A stretch of DNA of 64,000 nt from Prorocentrum cordatum (GCA_963575745.1 CAUYUJ010014601.1:183501-247500), one strand, 5' to 3'. Shown: positions 33,010 through 43,224, counted from the stretch's first letter. The notes: generated from the sequence alone by a model not told the origin. Numbers and translations are program-made.

Positions 33010-33345
33010 TTTCACAGATGGAGGGCGGGCCGTTTACATAATGTGGCTCTCGCCTTAGCGCCGCGCACGTTCGTTTTAAACATGTGCAAGAGTTTCACGG
33101 ATTGTGGGCGGGTGGTTTTCAAAATGCGGTTCTCGCTCTAGTTCCGCGCACATTCCTCTTCAAAAATTTCAAAAGCGTCACGGATTCAGGGCGGTTCCTT
33201 TTCAACATGTGGCTCTCGCTGTAGCGCCGTGCACATCCGTTTTCAAAAAAAACAAGAGCGTCACGGATCCTTTTCAACATGTGGCTCTCGCTGTAGCGCC
33301 GCGCACATTCTTTGCACAAAATTGCAAGGTTTTCACGGGTTCCCA
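33010..33345. repeat. ~80-bp tandem repeat, four units
   Basis: Units start at CACAGAT/CACGGAT (about 33,012, 33,096, 33,179, 33,257) and share GTGGCTCTCGCTGTAGCGCC and GCGCACATTC followed by an A-rich end. The array stops about 20 bases before the left flank repeat of the retroelement. Confidence 0.85.
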
Positions 33346-33521
33346 TGATCGACGTACCAGAAATTGCGTTCTGGAAGGATTCACGACTATGAGGGCGCAA
33401 TAGTTACGATGATTCGCGGTGTCGAGGTCCCAGGAAGGGCGTTTTGTCACGGCTCAGGGTCGTTAAGACGCATCAGTCAGGTTGATCCGTGAAGTTGGAA
33501 TCCCGAGAACAATGTTTTGGA

Positions 33522-34934
33522 ATGCTTCAGGATCTTCAAACGGTTACCTTCCAACAACCAGGTCCCTCTGTGGAAATGAACCGTTGTAGGGGCCTACGAA
33601 GAGGGAGCTTAGGGGGAGGGTTTATTCCAACATCGTTCGTGGCTCTTGGGTCCACACTGGTCCTCCTCCTCCTCCTCCTCCCCCTCCTCCTCCTCCTCCT
33701 CCTCCTCCTCCCCCTCCTCCTCCTCCTCCTCCTCCTCCTCCTCCTCCTCCTCCTCGCCTGGAACTACAAGACCAACCAGACGTGCTACTGGTGCAGCAAA
33801 GCCTTGGCGCCGTGGACAGATTCCCCGCCTCCAGTTCAAGGTGCCTGGGCGGCCCCCGCCAAGGCCGCAGCCCAGACCGACTCCAGCTCCACCCAGCAGC
33901 CCAGCCCTGACGGTGGATGGGAACCGTGGACGTCATGGCCCAAGTCCCGCCGCCGCCGCGGCAACGGCAATGGCAGTGGCAAGAACCAAGAGGACGACTG
34001 GTGGGCCAACAAGAACGACACACCCAAGGCGCGCTCCGCAGAGGATATCCTTGCGGAGCTCCAGGCGATCGCCCCCCACATCGACAAGGCAGCCATCGAC
34101 GGTATCAAGTCGCAGATTCCGCCGCCCCAGCCGCAGAAGCCAGCCGACCTCAACGACATCTACAGCCGCGCCCAGGCTACGGAGCGCCGCTGCAAGAACA
34201 ACCTGGAGAGGCTACTCGAGAGCGAGCAAAAGGCGCTCAGCTGGTACACTGAGCGCAAGGCGGCGTCGGAGGAGGCCGCCTACAAGTTGGCAGAAGCCCA
34301 GGCCGAGGCCCAAGCCGCTCTCGATGCACTCCAAGTCGCTCGCAAGGGCGGCACGGCTACTCCCAAGGCCTCGCAGCAGAACCCAACGTTCAACCTCACC
34401 AGCCTCCTCGAGGACGGTGACATATCCATCGAAGCGGGTTCGGCGTTCGATCTCCAAGGCCTTGACATCGACGACAGCGACCGCCAGGCATGGGAATCCC
34501 TCCAGCAGCGCTTCGCCACGGAGCTCAAGGCCAAGGTCACCGAGCTCTTCGGCAACACCGCCAGCCGCATCAGCCAGCTCCGCGCAGAGGCCAGCACCAT
34601 GCGCACGCGCTTCGCCTCCAAGCGGCAGCGGTCCGACGAGGACGGTCACGCCCGAGAGGGAGGTGGACCACCGCCCGCCGCCTCGGCGGCAGCAGGCGAA
34701 CCCCCAGCGGCAGCCGCAGCGGACGCTGATGGCTCTGCGGCCTCTTCGCCAGCGGCGCCAAGCGATGAGCCTCCCGCACCTGCTGCTGGCGCTACTTCTG
34801 ACGGCAGCTCCGCCGCACAGCCTGTACCAGCGATCAACAAGGACCCCGACCTCGAGGACAAGGCACATAAGATGCTCAGCCAGATGCGCAAGCCCACCGC
34901 GACCGCCGTGGCTGGAGCCCAGCAGCCTCTTTAG
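33522..34934 (+). CDS. LINE-like element ORF1 protein
   Basis: 470 residues from the ATG at 33,522; the true start is uncertain because the frame is open back to 33,489 and there is another in-frame ATG at the VEMNRC segment. A (CTC)n tract at 33,661-33,755 puts a poly-Leu run near residues 47-80. After it come a CYWC Cys pair (zinc-knuckle-like), a basic Arg/Gly/Asn stretch (KSRRRRGNGNGSGKN), a helix (AEDILAELQAIAPHIDKAAI), a coiled-coil-like segment rich in Glu/Ala/Lys (about residues 225-285), and a low-complexity Ala/Pro tail. This layout fits a non-LTR ORF1 RNA-binding protein that packages element RNA. It is a recognition by architecture, not by a named domain. It ends 91 bases before the first ORF2 ATG. 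Confidence 0.7.
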   Translation: MLQDLQTVTFQQPGPSVEMNRCRGLRRGSLGGGFIPTSFVALGSTLVLLLLLLPLLLLLLLLLPLLLLLLLLLLLLLLAWNYKTNQTCYWCSKALAPWTDSPPPVQGAWAAPAKAAAQTDSSSTQQPSPDGGWEPWTSWPKSRRRRGNGNGSGKNQEDDWWANKNDTPKARSAEDILAELQAIAPHIDKAAIDGIKSQIPPPQPQKPADLNDIYSRAQATERRCKNNLERLLESEQKALSWYTERKAASEEAAYKLAEAQAEAQAALDALQVARKGGTATPKASQQNPTFNLTSLLEDGDISIEAGSAFDLQGLDIDDSDRQAWESLQQRFATELKAKVTELFGNTASRISQLRAEASTMRTRFASKRQRSDEDGHAREGGGPPPAASAAAGEPPAAAAADADGSAASSPAAPSDEPPAPAAGATSDGSSAAQPVPAINKDPDLEDKAHKMLSQMRKPTATAVAGAQQPL

Positions 34935-35025
34935 CCGACTACTACCCGACCCTGGATGGATTGGTGAGACGGGACGCCTACCGTCAGAGACCAAGAGCTA
35001 CGACAACCCACCGATCATCAACACA

Positions 35026-38000
35026 ATGGGCGCAGTCCTCGACCCGTTCGACGAGCTGGCCGATTTGGACGCCCACATCGTTCTCGCAGCCACAGCGCAG
35101 TACGCTACCGCCCCGCCCGAGACGCTGTCCTCGGTTGGGGGCGATGAGGCGGCACAGGCCGTCGACACAGTGACATGGGACCCAGGGCAGCCGCAGCGTG
35201 CTGCGCGAGCCGACCCTGATGCCGCTCCGCCCGAGACGCTGTCCTCGGTAGGGAGCGATGAGACGGCCCAAGCTGTCGACAGGCACATGGTACAGGTTCC
35301 AGGGGAGCCGTTGCCAACGGCACACCCTGATGCCGCCCCGCCCAAGACGCAGTCCTTGGTAGGGGGCGATGAGATGGCGAAAGATATCGACCCGACCGCT
35401 GCGAGAGGCCCTTGGAAGCCCAGCAGCCCGAGACCCGACCTCAGACCCACTTACCAAGACGAAGGCCCTACGAATCCCACGCCGTCAGATCACTCCCTGT
35501 TCTTCTCCAACATTACTCAGTGGGGGCCACAGCCGGAGAAATGGCTGGCAGGGCCAGGCAAACAATATCAGATGGTGGCATTGGTTGAAACACACATCTC
35601 GCATGGTAAAGCCCCTTTCATATACGACAAGCTAGCAGCGGATGGATGGAGGATACCATCGACTACAGCCACGCCGACCAGCAGATCCGACGGAGGCAAC
35701 ACGGGTGGCGGGATTATCCTCTCCAGGTACCACGTCCAGGCCACAACCTTCAACCACCTCCGCGACCTCGCCATCTCCCAGCGCAGGCCCGGCCCGTTCC
35801 GCGGCTTCACGCCCATGGTATGGCACAGACGCTCGGGCAACCTGGTTGTTATTGCAGCGCATCTGGAACCCCACAGGCAGATCGAGGGTGCAGTGCACGA
35901 TAAGTTACTCTCGCTGGGAGCCTTCGTTACTATGCTCACTGACCCGTGGATCATCCTGGCCGATTGGAACATGACTCCTGAGCAGCTCGCAGCAACAGGG
36001 TGGCCCGCCAAATGGAATGCTACCATCGTGCGTGCGCCTGGATCCGCCACTTGCGACAAGGGCCAGGGACTCACGCTCGACTTCGCATTGGTCAAGACTG
36101 GCATCGAGCACACGTTCTCCATTCGCCAGTGCCCCACCGTCCCCTGGGCCACCCACGTGGGCCTTGAAGTTCGAGCAGGCAGCGCAGACCCCTGGTGGTA
36201 TCAGTCGATCCATACCCCTAGGGCATTCCCCATAGTGGACAGACCTAGGATCCCACCAGACCCCAACAGCAAGACCGCCATCAAGAAACGTAAAACAGCA
36301 GAAGCTCGAGCAGCACGCCTACGCGATCTACCTCCTGAACTCCAACAAGCAGCAGCACAACTCCAGCCACAAGACGAGCCAGCAGCACAGGAGCCTATCC
36401 CGTACGCTATCCCGAGCGACCTCTGGGAGGAACAATGGCAGCAAGCTGTACCCACACGTTGTAAGCAGCCTCACGCGCACTTCGTGTACACTCACTGGGT
36501 GCACGACGCCGACGACCTCAACCTCAAGTACGCCAAATGGGCCACGGCGCTCGAGAACACCATGATCAGCCACCACCACATCGACCCCAAGGAAGCCGCA
36601 GCATTCACAGGCCGAGCCCAAGGCTACCAATTGTCTTGGAAAAAGACGGCTGCCGCCCCAGGCCGCGTACACGTGCATGACCCTCAGTCGGAATGGCGGG
36701 CAATCGCGCTCACCCTCATCAAGCGCTACGCTGCGCTCCACGACAAGCCCAAGCACGCAGCGCTCATGCAGCAGCAGGCCTCCATCATCCAGCAGCGCGC
36801 GGACCACTTCAACACTCACTTTCACGACCTCCAGTTCGAGCAGGACGAGGACACCATTTTCCGCTGGTTTGCACTCGTCTGGGCCCCGCAATTGGACAAC
36901 GAGGACACCGACGACTTGGTCACTATTACCGCGACTTGGGCCTCCAGAGCGCTCTCCGCCGCCCTCGCTAAGTCCAAGAGGGCTTACGGTGCTTGGCTCG
37001 CCAAGCAATGGAAACACCGCCCTGGAGTACTACACGCCCATGTCAAGCCTGCGCCCGTACGTCACATCGAGGCCTACACGACCAACCAGACCATCGCCGA
37101 CCCCACCGTTATCATGGACAGCAAGAAGCAACAATGGCAACAAGTATGGCAGGCCACCGAGACCCCCGACGACATCCTACAGGCGCTGTCAAAGGCCAAG
37201 GCAGCAGCCGCTCGCCAACCACTCGAGCCCATCACAGCTGAGATCGTACACCGCTTTCACGGCCGCATGCCACCCAGTAAAGCACATGGAGTTGACGTCC
37301 TTGGACCTCGCGACCTCCATCGACTACCACAACCAGCAGTCGAAGCCTATGCGGATATCCTCAACGCAGTTGAGCATGCAGGCATCTGGCCACTACAAAT
37401 CTCAGGCACGATTGCAGCCCTCGCAGCCAAGAAGTCTGGAGGCGACAGGGTCCTCGGCATGCTACCTCACATGGCCAGACTCTGGTCTCGCATCGGATCG
37501 ACTGCATCTACATCCTGGACCCAAGGCCTGGACGACTTCTGGACTACAGCCATCAAAGGTTCCTCAGCTCTCCAGGCCGCCCTACACAGGGCCTTGTTAG
37601 ACGAGACAGCCTCAGCGCTTGGCATGCAGTCCGCCACATTGCTATTAGACATCCAGAAGTTCTACGACAATATCAAGCTCGCCAACCTCATTATGGTCGG
37701 CCTCAACTGCGGCTTTCCCCCCATCATTCTACTACTGGAAGTACAGCTATACCTGGCGCCCAGATTCTTGCGCAGTCGACAGTGGGTGAGTATGCCTATC
37801 TTCGCCTCCAAAGGCATCATCGCAGGCCCCCCGCACGGCACGACCTTGGCACGACTCATGTTACTTCCTATTCTACGGCAAGCCCAAGTTCAGGCCGAGC
37901 TTGCCCAGATGTGGACCTTCGTAGACGACACCGCCCTTCGAGTCGAAGGAGTCCTACGCACACTGCAGAAGCACCTCCCCCGTGCCGCCAAGACGCTTTG

Positions 38001-40422
38001 CGACGGTCTAAAGGAGTTCGAGCTGCCTATCTCTGACAAGACGGTCCTCATCGGCTCCACCCCCAAGGTCCGCAAATCGCTAGCCAAGAAGTTGCGGCAG
38101 TACGACATTCCAGTCACTGCGACCGCCACGGCCGTCGACCTCGGTGTTGACGCGGCTGCGGCTACTCGACGGGTACAAGCCAAAGCCAGGAAGCGACAGA
38201 GCTCAGCCGCAGCTAGGTTTCGCAAGATACACCGACTACGGAGCACTGCGCAGCAGGCTCGAATCTCAGCAGGACTGTGGCGCACTGGCGCTCTCCCCGA
38301 AGGAGTTTTCGGTCATCAGGTGCACGGCCTCGCTCGGCACGCTCTACTACGATGGCGGCGTCAGGCCGCCATTGCGGCCACGGGAGCAGCAGCGGGCCGA
38401 TGCCTCACCTCCCTCCTCGGTGCCACCTTCGACGGCATGGACCCAGGAGTTTCTCTAAGGATCGAATTCATCGAGGCTTGGCTTCAACATTGGATACGCC
38501 ACCCAAGCACGCACGCCAGGATCACCAGAGCATGGCCAAGGATCAAGACCACCTTGCTCGCAGCAGGCCCCAAGCTGCGGTGCAGGGTCAAGGGGCCCAC
38601 TGGCGCGGCCATCGCGACCCTGCTGGAGGCCAGCTGGGAGCCGACCTCAGCTACCACGTGGAGACGCACGAAGGACGGCTACATCGAGGAGTGGAACCTC
38701 CCCCCTGCCGATGACCCCGACCTCCTTGACGCCGACATACACACAGTATTGCAGGACCTCAGCGAGGATTTGCACAGGCTCCTCTGGACTCAGGCCGCTA
38801 CGCATGATCATGGTGACACACTGGCTGGAGGTGCGGACATGGTCACCATCCGCATCGAACAAAGGAGGCTCCTCGCAAACGGTGATTTCAGCGACTGGGC
38901 CCTCAACAACACCGTCATCAGTGGTGGACAATGGACCAGAGACCGCCTCCACAACGCGGGCTACCAGATCGACAAGAACTGCGACCGATGCAGCGCAGGA
39001 GTTCCTGAAACCTTGTTTCACCGAGTGTGGCAGTGCGAGGCGAATGTGGGACCTGAGTTTGAGGCCAGTGACAAGTTACTACCGCGAGCCGTGGCAGGGG
39101 CCAATGCTGACCCTGCCCTGTGGCTCCGCGGCATCCCCTCTCTCGCGCTCACTACGCCCGCGTTCGAGCCTTTGACTGGGAGGGACGGGTGGGAGTTTGT
39201 TGGTGCGGTGCGGGAGGGTCTGCCGTCGTGGGAAGGAGCTCGTAACGCCGAGGGCGAGTTGTTTCTTTTTGGCGACGGGTCTGGCGGCGCCTTTTCCGAC
39301 GACGTCAGGCGACGCCGTGTTGGTTCTGGCCTCGCGGCCCTCCGATGGGACCCTCCCTCGGCCTCCTGGACCCTCCACGCGGGCCTCCTCGCCCCCCTCC
39401 CAGGCCCCCGCCAGACCGTCCCTAGAGGCGAATTGCATGCGTTTTGCCTGGCACTGGAGACGTGCCAGCAGGATTTCACGTTTGTCACTGATCACCTAGC
39501 CCTGCAGCGCGGCTGGCAGAATGGCAGATGTCTCAGACCTGGCAGCCTCAGAGGCAAGAATAAGAATGCTGATCTCTGGCTGAGAATTCGGCACCTCGTG
39601 CAAGATCGATCTGGCGGCTCCTCTTCTGTGTCGGTGCTCTGGACCCCATCTCACGCCGATCCCCTCACGTTGCACGGTTTCCAAAAATTTCTGGCTCTCG
39701 GCAACCAGCATGCCGACGAGCTCGCGGGAAGCGCGGCCCACAAGTCGGCCACCCTTGCCCTCCCGCCCGTCCCCAGGACCGATGAATACGACGCTATTGC
39801 AGCCATCGTCCGACAGAGGGCACGACTGATTTTACGTTCTATAGGCAAGAATTCAGAGCCCCGAGGACAGTGGCCAGAGAGGCATTCCACCCAGGAGGCT
39901 GCCCCGCGCTCTCAGTTGCAGACCGCGGTCGCGGCCTCTCAGCACAAATTCGAGCGGTGTGCAGACAAATGGAGATGCCCTGTTTGCCTCATCATCGTTG
40001 ACGCTTGCCACGTTATTCCAGCTGCCGCCACAGAGTGTGTGCCGCCTTGCCCCCTTCCCGAGTTCGCGGCGTGTGGAGAGGTGCTGTGGTCGAGGGGTCC
40101 TCGCGTGATCAGTGGCAAGTTGATCCACCCCTCCCACACTTTGGCCACCATCCCCAAGTGGCAATTGTTTTTCTGTGTTAAGTGCGGCCACACGGCCACG
40201 CACCAGGTTAAAAGCCTACTTTTGCCGTGCCCTCTCTCCCACCAAGTGGGAGAGCGCAGGGCCCTGGGACCCACTGGCAAAGGCCTCGAGAACCTCAGCA
40301 GGATCAGGCGAGGCCTCCACCCGTCCAGATCGGGTCCCAGCAAGTCAGTGCTAGAGGCTTTGCACGTTTCGGCAGCCGAAGCCGCGATCGGTTCCTACGC
40401 GGCGGGAGCTGCCTCCGAGTAA
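35026..40422 (+). CDS. LINE-like ORF2: endonuclease, RT, RNase H
   Basis: 1,798 residues from the first ATG after ORF1. Residues about 28-120 hold three 37-38-residue tandem repeats (APPETLSSVGGDEAAQ and variants). An apurinic-type endonuclease follows (about 158-385: FFSNI, LVETHI, GGGIILS, AAHLEP, ILADWNM, LDFALV, ATHVGL). The reverse transcriptase spans about 794-1040: motif A LDIQKFYDN with D875, motif B GIIAGPPHG (930-938), motif C FVDD with D967 and D968, then LPISDKT. A zinc finger follows, C1319-C1322-H1332-C1337 (zf-RVT pattern), then RNase H with D1417, E1469, D1489, H1562 and D1564. A Cys-rich tail has CPVC (1651-1654) and CVKCGH (1717-1722). It should nick target DNA and copy element RNA by target-primed reverse transcription. 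No stop or frameshift was seen. Confidence in domains is high; the start codon is less sure. Confidence 0.93.
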   Translation: MGAVLDPFDELADLDAHIVLAATAQYATAPPETLSSVGGDEAAQAVDTVTWDPGQPQRAARADPDAAPPETLSSVGSDETAQAVDRHMVQVPGEPLPTAHPDAAPPKTQSLVGGDEMAKDIDPTAARGPWKPSSPRPDLRPTYQDEGPTNPTPSDHSLFFSNITQWGPQPEKWLAGPGKQYQMVALVETHISHGKAPFIYDKLAADGWRIPSTTATPTSRSDGGNTGGGIILSRYHVQATTFNHLRDLAISQRRPGPFRGFTPMVWHRRSGNLVVIAAHLEPHRQIEGAVHDKLLSLGAFVTMLTDPWIILADWNMTPEQLAATGWPAKWNATIVRAPGSATCDKGQGLTLDFALVKTGIEHTFSIRQCPTVPWATHVGLEVRAGSADPWWYQSIHTPRAFPIVDRPRIPPDPNSKTAIKKRKTAEARAARLRDLPPELQQAAAQLQPQDEPAAQEPIPYAIPSDLWEEQWQQAVPTRCKQPHAHFVYTHWVHDADDLNLKYAKWATALENTMISHHHIDPKEAAAFTGRAQGYQLSWKKTAAAPGRVHVHDPQSEWRAIALTLIKRYAALHDKPKHAALMQQQASIIQQRADHFNTHFHDLQFEQDEDTIFRWFALVWAPQLDNEDTDDLVTITATWASRALSAALAKSKRAYGAWLAKQWKHRPGVLHAHVKPAPVRHIEAYTTNQTIADPTVIMDSKKQQWQQVWQATETPDDILQALSKAKAAAARQPLEPITAEIVHRFHGRMPPSKAHGVDVLGPRDLHRLPQPAVEAYADILNAVEHAGIWPLQISGTIAALAAKKSGGDRVLGMLPHMARLWSRIGSTASTSWTQGLDDFWTTAIKGSSALQAALHRALLDETASALGMQSATLLLDIQKFYDNIKLANLIMVGLNCGFPPIILLLEVQLYLAPRFLRSRQWVSMPIFASKGIIAGPPHGTTLARLMLLPILRQAQVQAELAQMWTFVDDTALRVEGVLRTLQKHLPRAAKTLCDGLKEFELPISDKTVLIGSTPKVRKSLAKKLRQYDIPVTATATAVDLGVDAAAATRRVQAKARKRQSSAAARFRKIHRLRSTAQQARISAGLWRTGALPEGVFGHQVHGLARHALLRWRRQAAIAATGAAAGRCLTSLLGATFDGMDPGVSLRIEFIEAWLQHWIRHPSTHARITRAWPRIKTTLLAAGPKLRCRVKGPTGAAIATLLEASWEPTSATTWRRTKDGYIEEWNLPPADDPDLLDADIHTVLQDLSEDLHRLLWTQAATHDHGDTLAGGADMVTIRIEQRRLLANGDFSDWALNNTVISGGQWTRDRLHNAGYQIDKNCDRCSAGVPETLFHRVWQCEANVGPEFEASDKLLPRAVAGANADPALWLRGIPSLALTTPAFEPLTGRDGWEFVGAVREGLPSWEGARNAEGELFLFGDGSGGAFSDDVRRRRVGSGLAALRWDPPSASWTLHAGLLAPLPGPRQTVPRGELHAFCLALETCQQDFTFVTDHLALQRGWQNGRCLRPGSLRGKNKNADLWLRIRHLVQDRSGGSSSVSVLWTPSHADPLTLHGFQKFLALGNQHADELAGSAAHKSATLALPPVPRTDEYDAIAAIVRQRARLILRSIGKNSEPRGQWPERHSTQEAAPRSQLQTAVAASQHKFERCADKWRCPVCLIIVDACHVIPAAATECVPPCPLPEFAACGEVLWSRGPRVISGKLIHPSHTLATIPKWQLFFCVKCGHTATHQVKSLLLPCPLSHQVGERRALGPTGKGLENLSRIRRGLHPSRSGPSKSVLEALHVSAAEAAIGSYAAGAASE

Positions 40423-40555
40423 ATTGTGAGGCCAGGGGGGCCTGTCGCGGTGGGCCGTGGGATGTCGCCCCCCACGGCCCTCCGAGAAAAACTGGATGGC
40501 CCCCCTGGCATCTCTGGGTTCCGAACGGACTACGTCCGATTGCTCCACTCCACTC

Positions 40556-40652
40556 CCTCCTCCTCCTCCTCCTCCTCCTCCTCCTCCCTCCTCCTCCTCC
40601 TCCTCCTCCTCCTCCTCCTCCTCCTCCTCCTCCTCCTCCTCCTCCTCTCTCT
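40556..40652. repeat. (CTC)n microsatellite in the element tail
   Basis: About 95 bp of CTC trinucleotides in the 3' region of the LINE-like element. Confidence 0.93.
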
Positions 40653-40779
40653 GACAGCCCGCCGCCGTACAGACCTGCCGAGGACGCCGGAGGTCCGGGC
40701 CGCGGTCCCCCGGGCGGGCGCGGGGAGGGGGCCCAGGAAGCGGAGCCAGGAGCGGCCTTCGAGCCCAAGCGACGATCCA

Positions 40780-40885
40780 TGAGGAGGAGGAGGAGGAGGA
40801 GGAGGAGGAGGAGAGAGGAGGGAGGGAGGGAGGGAGGGAGGGAGGGAGGGAGGGAGGGAGGGAGGGAGGAGGAGGAGGAGGAGGG
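40780..40885. repeat. (GAG)n and (GGGA)n microsatellites
   Basis: GAG trinucleotides, then about 13 GGGA tetramers, then GAG again, directly before the right flank repeat of the retroelement. Confidence 0.93.
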
Positions 40886-41024
40886 AATACCTCGAATACC
40901 TTGCGTTCTGGAAGGATTCACGAATATGAGGGCGCGCGGGGAGGGGGCCCAGAATCGGAGCCGGGAGCGGCCTTCGGGCCCAAGCGACGATCCATGGGAG
41001 TTGCCGTGGGCTGCGGAAGTAGTG

Positions 41025-41110
41025 CTAAGCCGGGCATGTCCATTGACAGGAGGAAAATTCAGAAATGTGCCAGAAATCGTGTGGCGAAGATTTTTCTACT
41101 ATGTTTCACT
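41025..41110. mobile_element. Family A element, left end only
   Basis: CTAAGCCGGGCATGTCC, a CAGGAGGA block and AAGATTTTTCTACT match the left half of family A copies. The right end is missing; the sequence runs into (TA)n instead, so it is a truncated copy. Confidence 0.6.
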
Positions 41111-41117
41111 ATTTGTT

Positions 41118-41119
<2 letters not shown>

Positions 41120-41164
<45 letters not shown>

Positions 41165-41247
41165 CATATATATGTATATATATGTAATAATAATAATCAT
41201 AATAATAGTAATAATAATACTAATAATAATAATACTAATAATAATGC

Positions 41248-41284
<37 letters not shown>

Positions 41285-41351
41285 AATAATGATAATGATA
41301 ATAATAATAATAATGATAATAATAATAATATTGATAATAATAATAATAATG

Positions 41352-41389
<38 letters not shown>

Positions 41390-41405
41390 AATAATCATCA
41401 TCATC
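41120..41405. repeat. (TA)n then (TAA/GATAAT)n AT-rich tract
   Basis: TATATA to about 41,183, then ATAATA/GATAAT words to 41,395 and a short (CAT)n. In both directions it is open in one frame (Asn-rich or Ile-rich), which is meaningless. Confidence 0.95.
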
Positions 41406-41589
41406 AAAAGAAACAACTTTATACTTCGGGCTATCCGGTGGATCAGCACGCGGCAGCGTTGGCACGCGCCTTCCGGGGTCACGGGTCGAAGCCGGGCTGC
41501 CAGGGCCTCTCCCGCAGGTGATGGCGCAGCAGATTGCGGCGCAGCAGATGGCTGCGCAGCAGGCGACGTTTTGTCACCATCGCCCTCCC

Positions 41590-41740
41590 CCCCCCCTCCT
41601 CCTCCTCCTCCTCCTCCTCCTCCTCCTCCTCCTCCTCCTCCTCCTCCTCTCCTCCTCCTCCTCCTCCTCCTCCTCCTCCTCCTCCTCCTCCTCCTCCTCC
41701 TCCTCCTCCTCCTCCTCCTCCTCCTCCTCCTCCCCTTCCT
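41590..41740. repeat. (CTC)n microsatellite
   Basis: About 140 bp of CTC/TCC trinucleotides. A second tract of (CTC)n then (CAT)n lies at 41,836-41,921. Confidence 0.95.
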
Positions 41741-41921
41741 AGTCGTCCTGTCACTTCCGCTGCTCCTTCGGGCCCCTTCATGCCTCCTTCCTTTCCCTCC
41801 TGGTCCCCCTCCCTCTCTCCTCTTCGTCTTCGCCCTCCTCCTCCTCCTCCTCCTCCTCCTCCTCCTCCTCCTCCTCCTCCTCCTCATCATCATCATCATC
41901 ATCATCACAATCATCATCATC

Positions 41922-42980
41922 CTCGTACCCCTGCTCGTCATCTATGGTCTCAGAGTGTTTGCGCCCGTTTGTGTTGACAAGGAGCCTGATTTGCAATTTA
42001 GTCTCAAGGTCTGAAATTCTAGCCGCGAACGGCAAGGGGTGTGCGGGACGGGCCCGAGGCCAGCGGGGGCGCAGTGGTACTTGCCAAAGTCTTTGAAGAC
42101 CTCGCGGCAAAGAATGTGAGTCTTGGAGGAAAAAGTTCCTCGAGGTTTTCACCGTACTCGGGCTCTCGTGCCTTCCCTGGGCCCCGCGACCGTCAAGTTT
42201 CGGGCGGTGCAGGGGGTCCTTGGTTGATTGTGGACTGTGTGTTGCCCACCAGGGTGACGTGGTCCTTGCTTTGCATTTTGCAGGAGCGACCGGGCGAGCG
42301 CGCTGTGGATCTCTAGAGCAGTGACAGGAACGAAAGGGCCTCGGTCGGCCCTGGAATCTGGCAACTGGAAGATGATTTGGCCAACGTGCTGTCTGGTTCT
42401 GCTGCGGGGACGGAGGACGAGACGAGGAGGAGGCGAGGGAGGAGAGGAAGGCGGGGGGGGAGGGGGGCAACCACACCTCAGGACCGGTGGCCCTCGACCT
42501 ACCCAGGGCTTTTCCTAGGGCGTTCCGCCCGCCAGGTGCCACCAGTTCGCCCCAATTGCATGCAAGGCTTATGATGTCCCAACCTGCTTTAGCCTTGATC
42601 ACCAGAGAGAATTCCGAGCACCAAGAAAGTACCGAAGTTGGACGGTTTTCACGTGTCGGGTCCTGGGAGGCGAGACTCGTTCGACACTGTTTCGATACTT
42701 TTCTGGGTGCTCGAACTTATTTCTGGAATGTGGTCCTTGAGCACGATGGGGGCAACATAATTCCAGGTGTGCCCATGGTGATTTGGTCAGAAGGTATTAC
42801 TTGTGCCTGCTTGCTAGCGCTGTCAGCTGGAGCCAAGCCACAAGGAAGCACCGGCCGGGTCCCGCAAGCCTTTCGTCTCCGTGCGCTCCGAGCACCGAGG
42901 GCCGCCAGCCGACGCCATGTAAGGCCCTCGCGGGCTCCAAGTCGAGAAGGCGTGAGCCCTCGTGGCACTGAACTTCCACA
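41922..42980. other. Spacer without recognisable genes
   Basis: Open frames up to 166 residues but in overlapping frames and without a motif I recognise. No repeat family except a (GAG)-like patch at 42,415-42,465. Confidence 0.35.
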
Positions 42981-43024
42981 GCCTTGAATTAAGTCGGGCA
43001 CGTCCCTGCACAGGAGGAATATAC

Positions 43025-43025
43025 A

Positions 43026-43056
<31 letters not shown>

Positions 43057-43082
43057 CATGCATACATATATATATATATATA
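43025..43082. repeat. (TA)n microsatellite
   Basis: Two TATATA runs separated by CATACATGCATACAT. Confidence 0.95.
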
Positions 43083-43224
43083 AACTGGGGACGAGTGTTA
43101 AGTATTTGTTTTACCATTTTTGAATATTTGTGTAATTTGTTCCCCCGCATCATCCAAAGTGGGGTCCTTGCTTTCTCTGGACACCCCGCGCGGGAACAAG
43201 AGAACGCACCCTCTCCTCTTCTCT

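Larger units (their letters stand above)
33399..40900 (+). mobile_element. Full-length LINE-like retroelement
   Basis: The extent is set by a 35-base direct repeat with one mismatch (33,364-33,398 and 40,901-40,935, starting TTGCGTTCTGGAAGGATTCA), which I read as the target duplication. Contents in order: a short leader, ORF1, ORF2, and a roughly 480-bp tail with (CTC)n and (GGGA)n tracts ending CTCGAATACC. There are no long terminal repeats. Both ORFs are uninterrupted and all catalytic motifs are present, so the copy looks young. The exact 5' end is uncertain, and such a duplication is long for a LINE. Confidence 0.75.

Noticed and set aside
33646-35025. A single 2,258-residue protein starting at 33,646
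   Set aside because: The first 460 codons are the out-of-frame shadow of ORF1 (Ser/Arg/Pro-rich, no domain). The real ORF2 features begin after 35,026.
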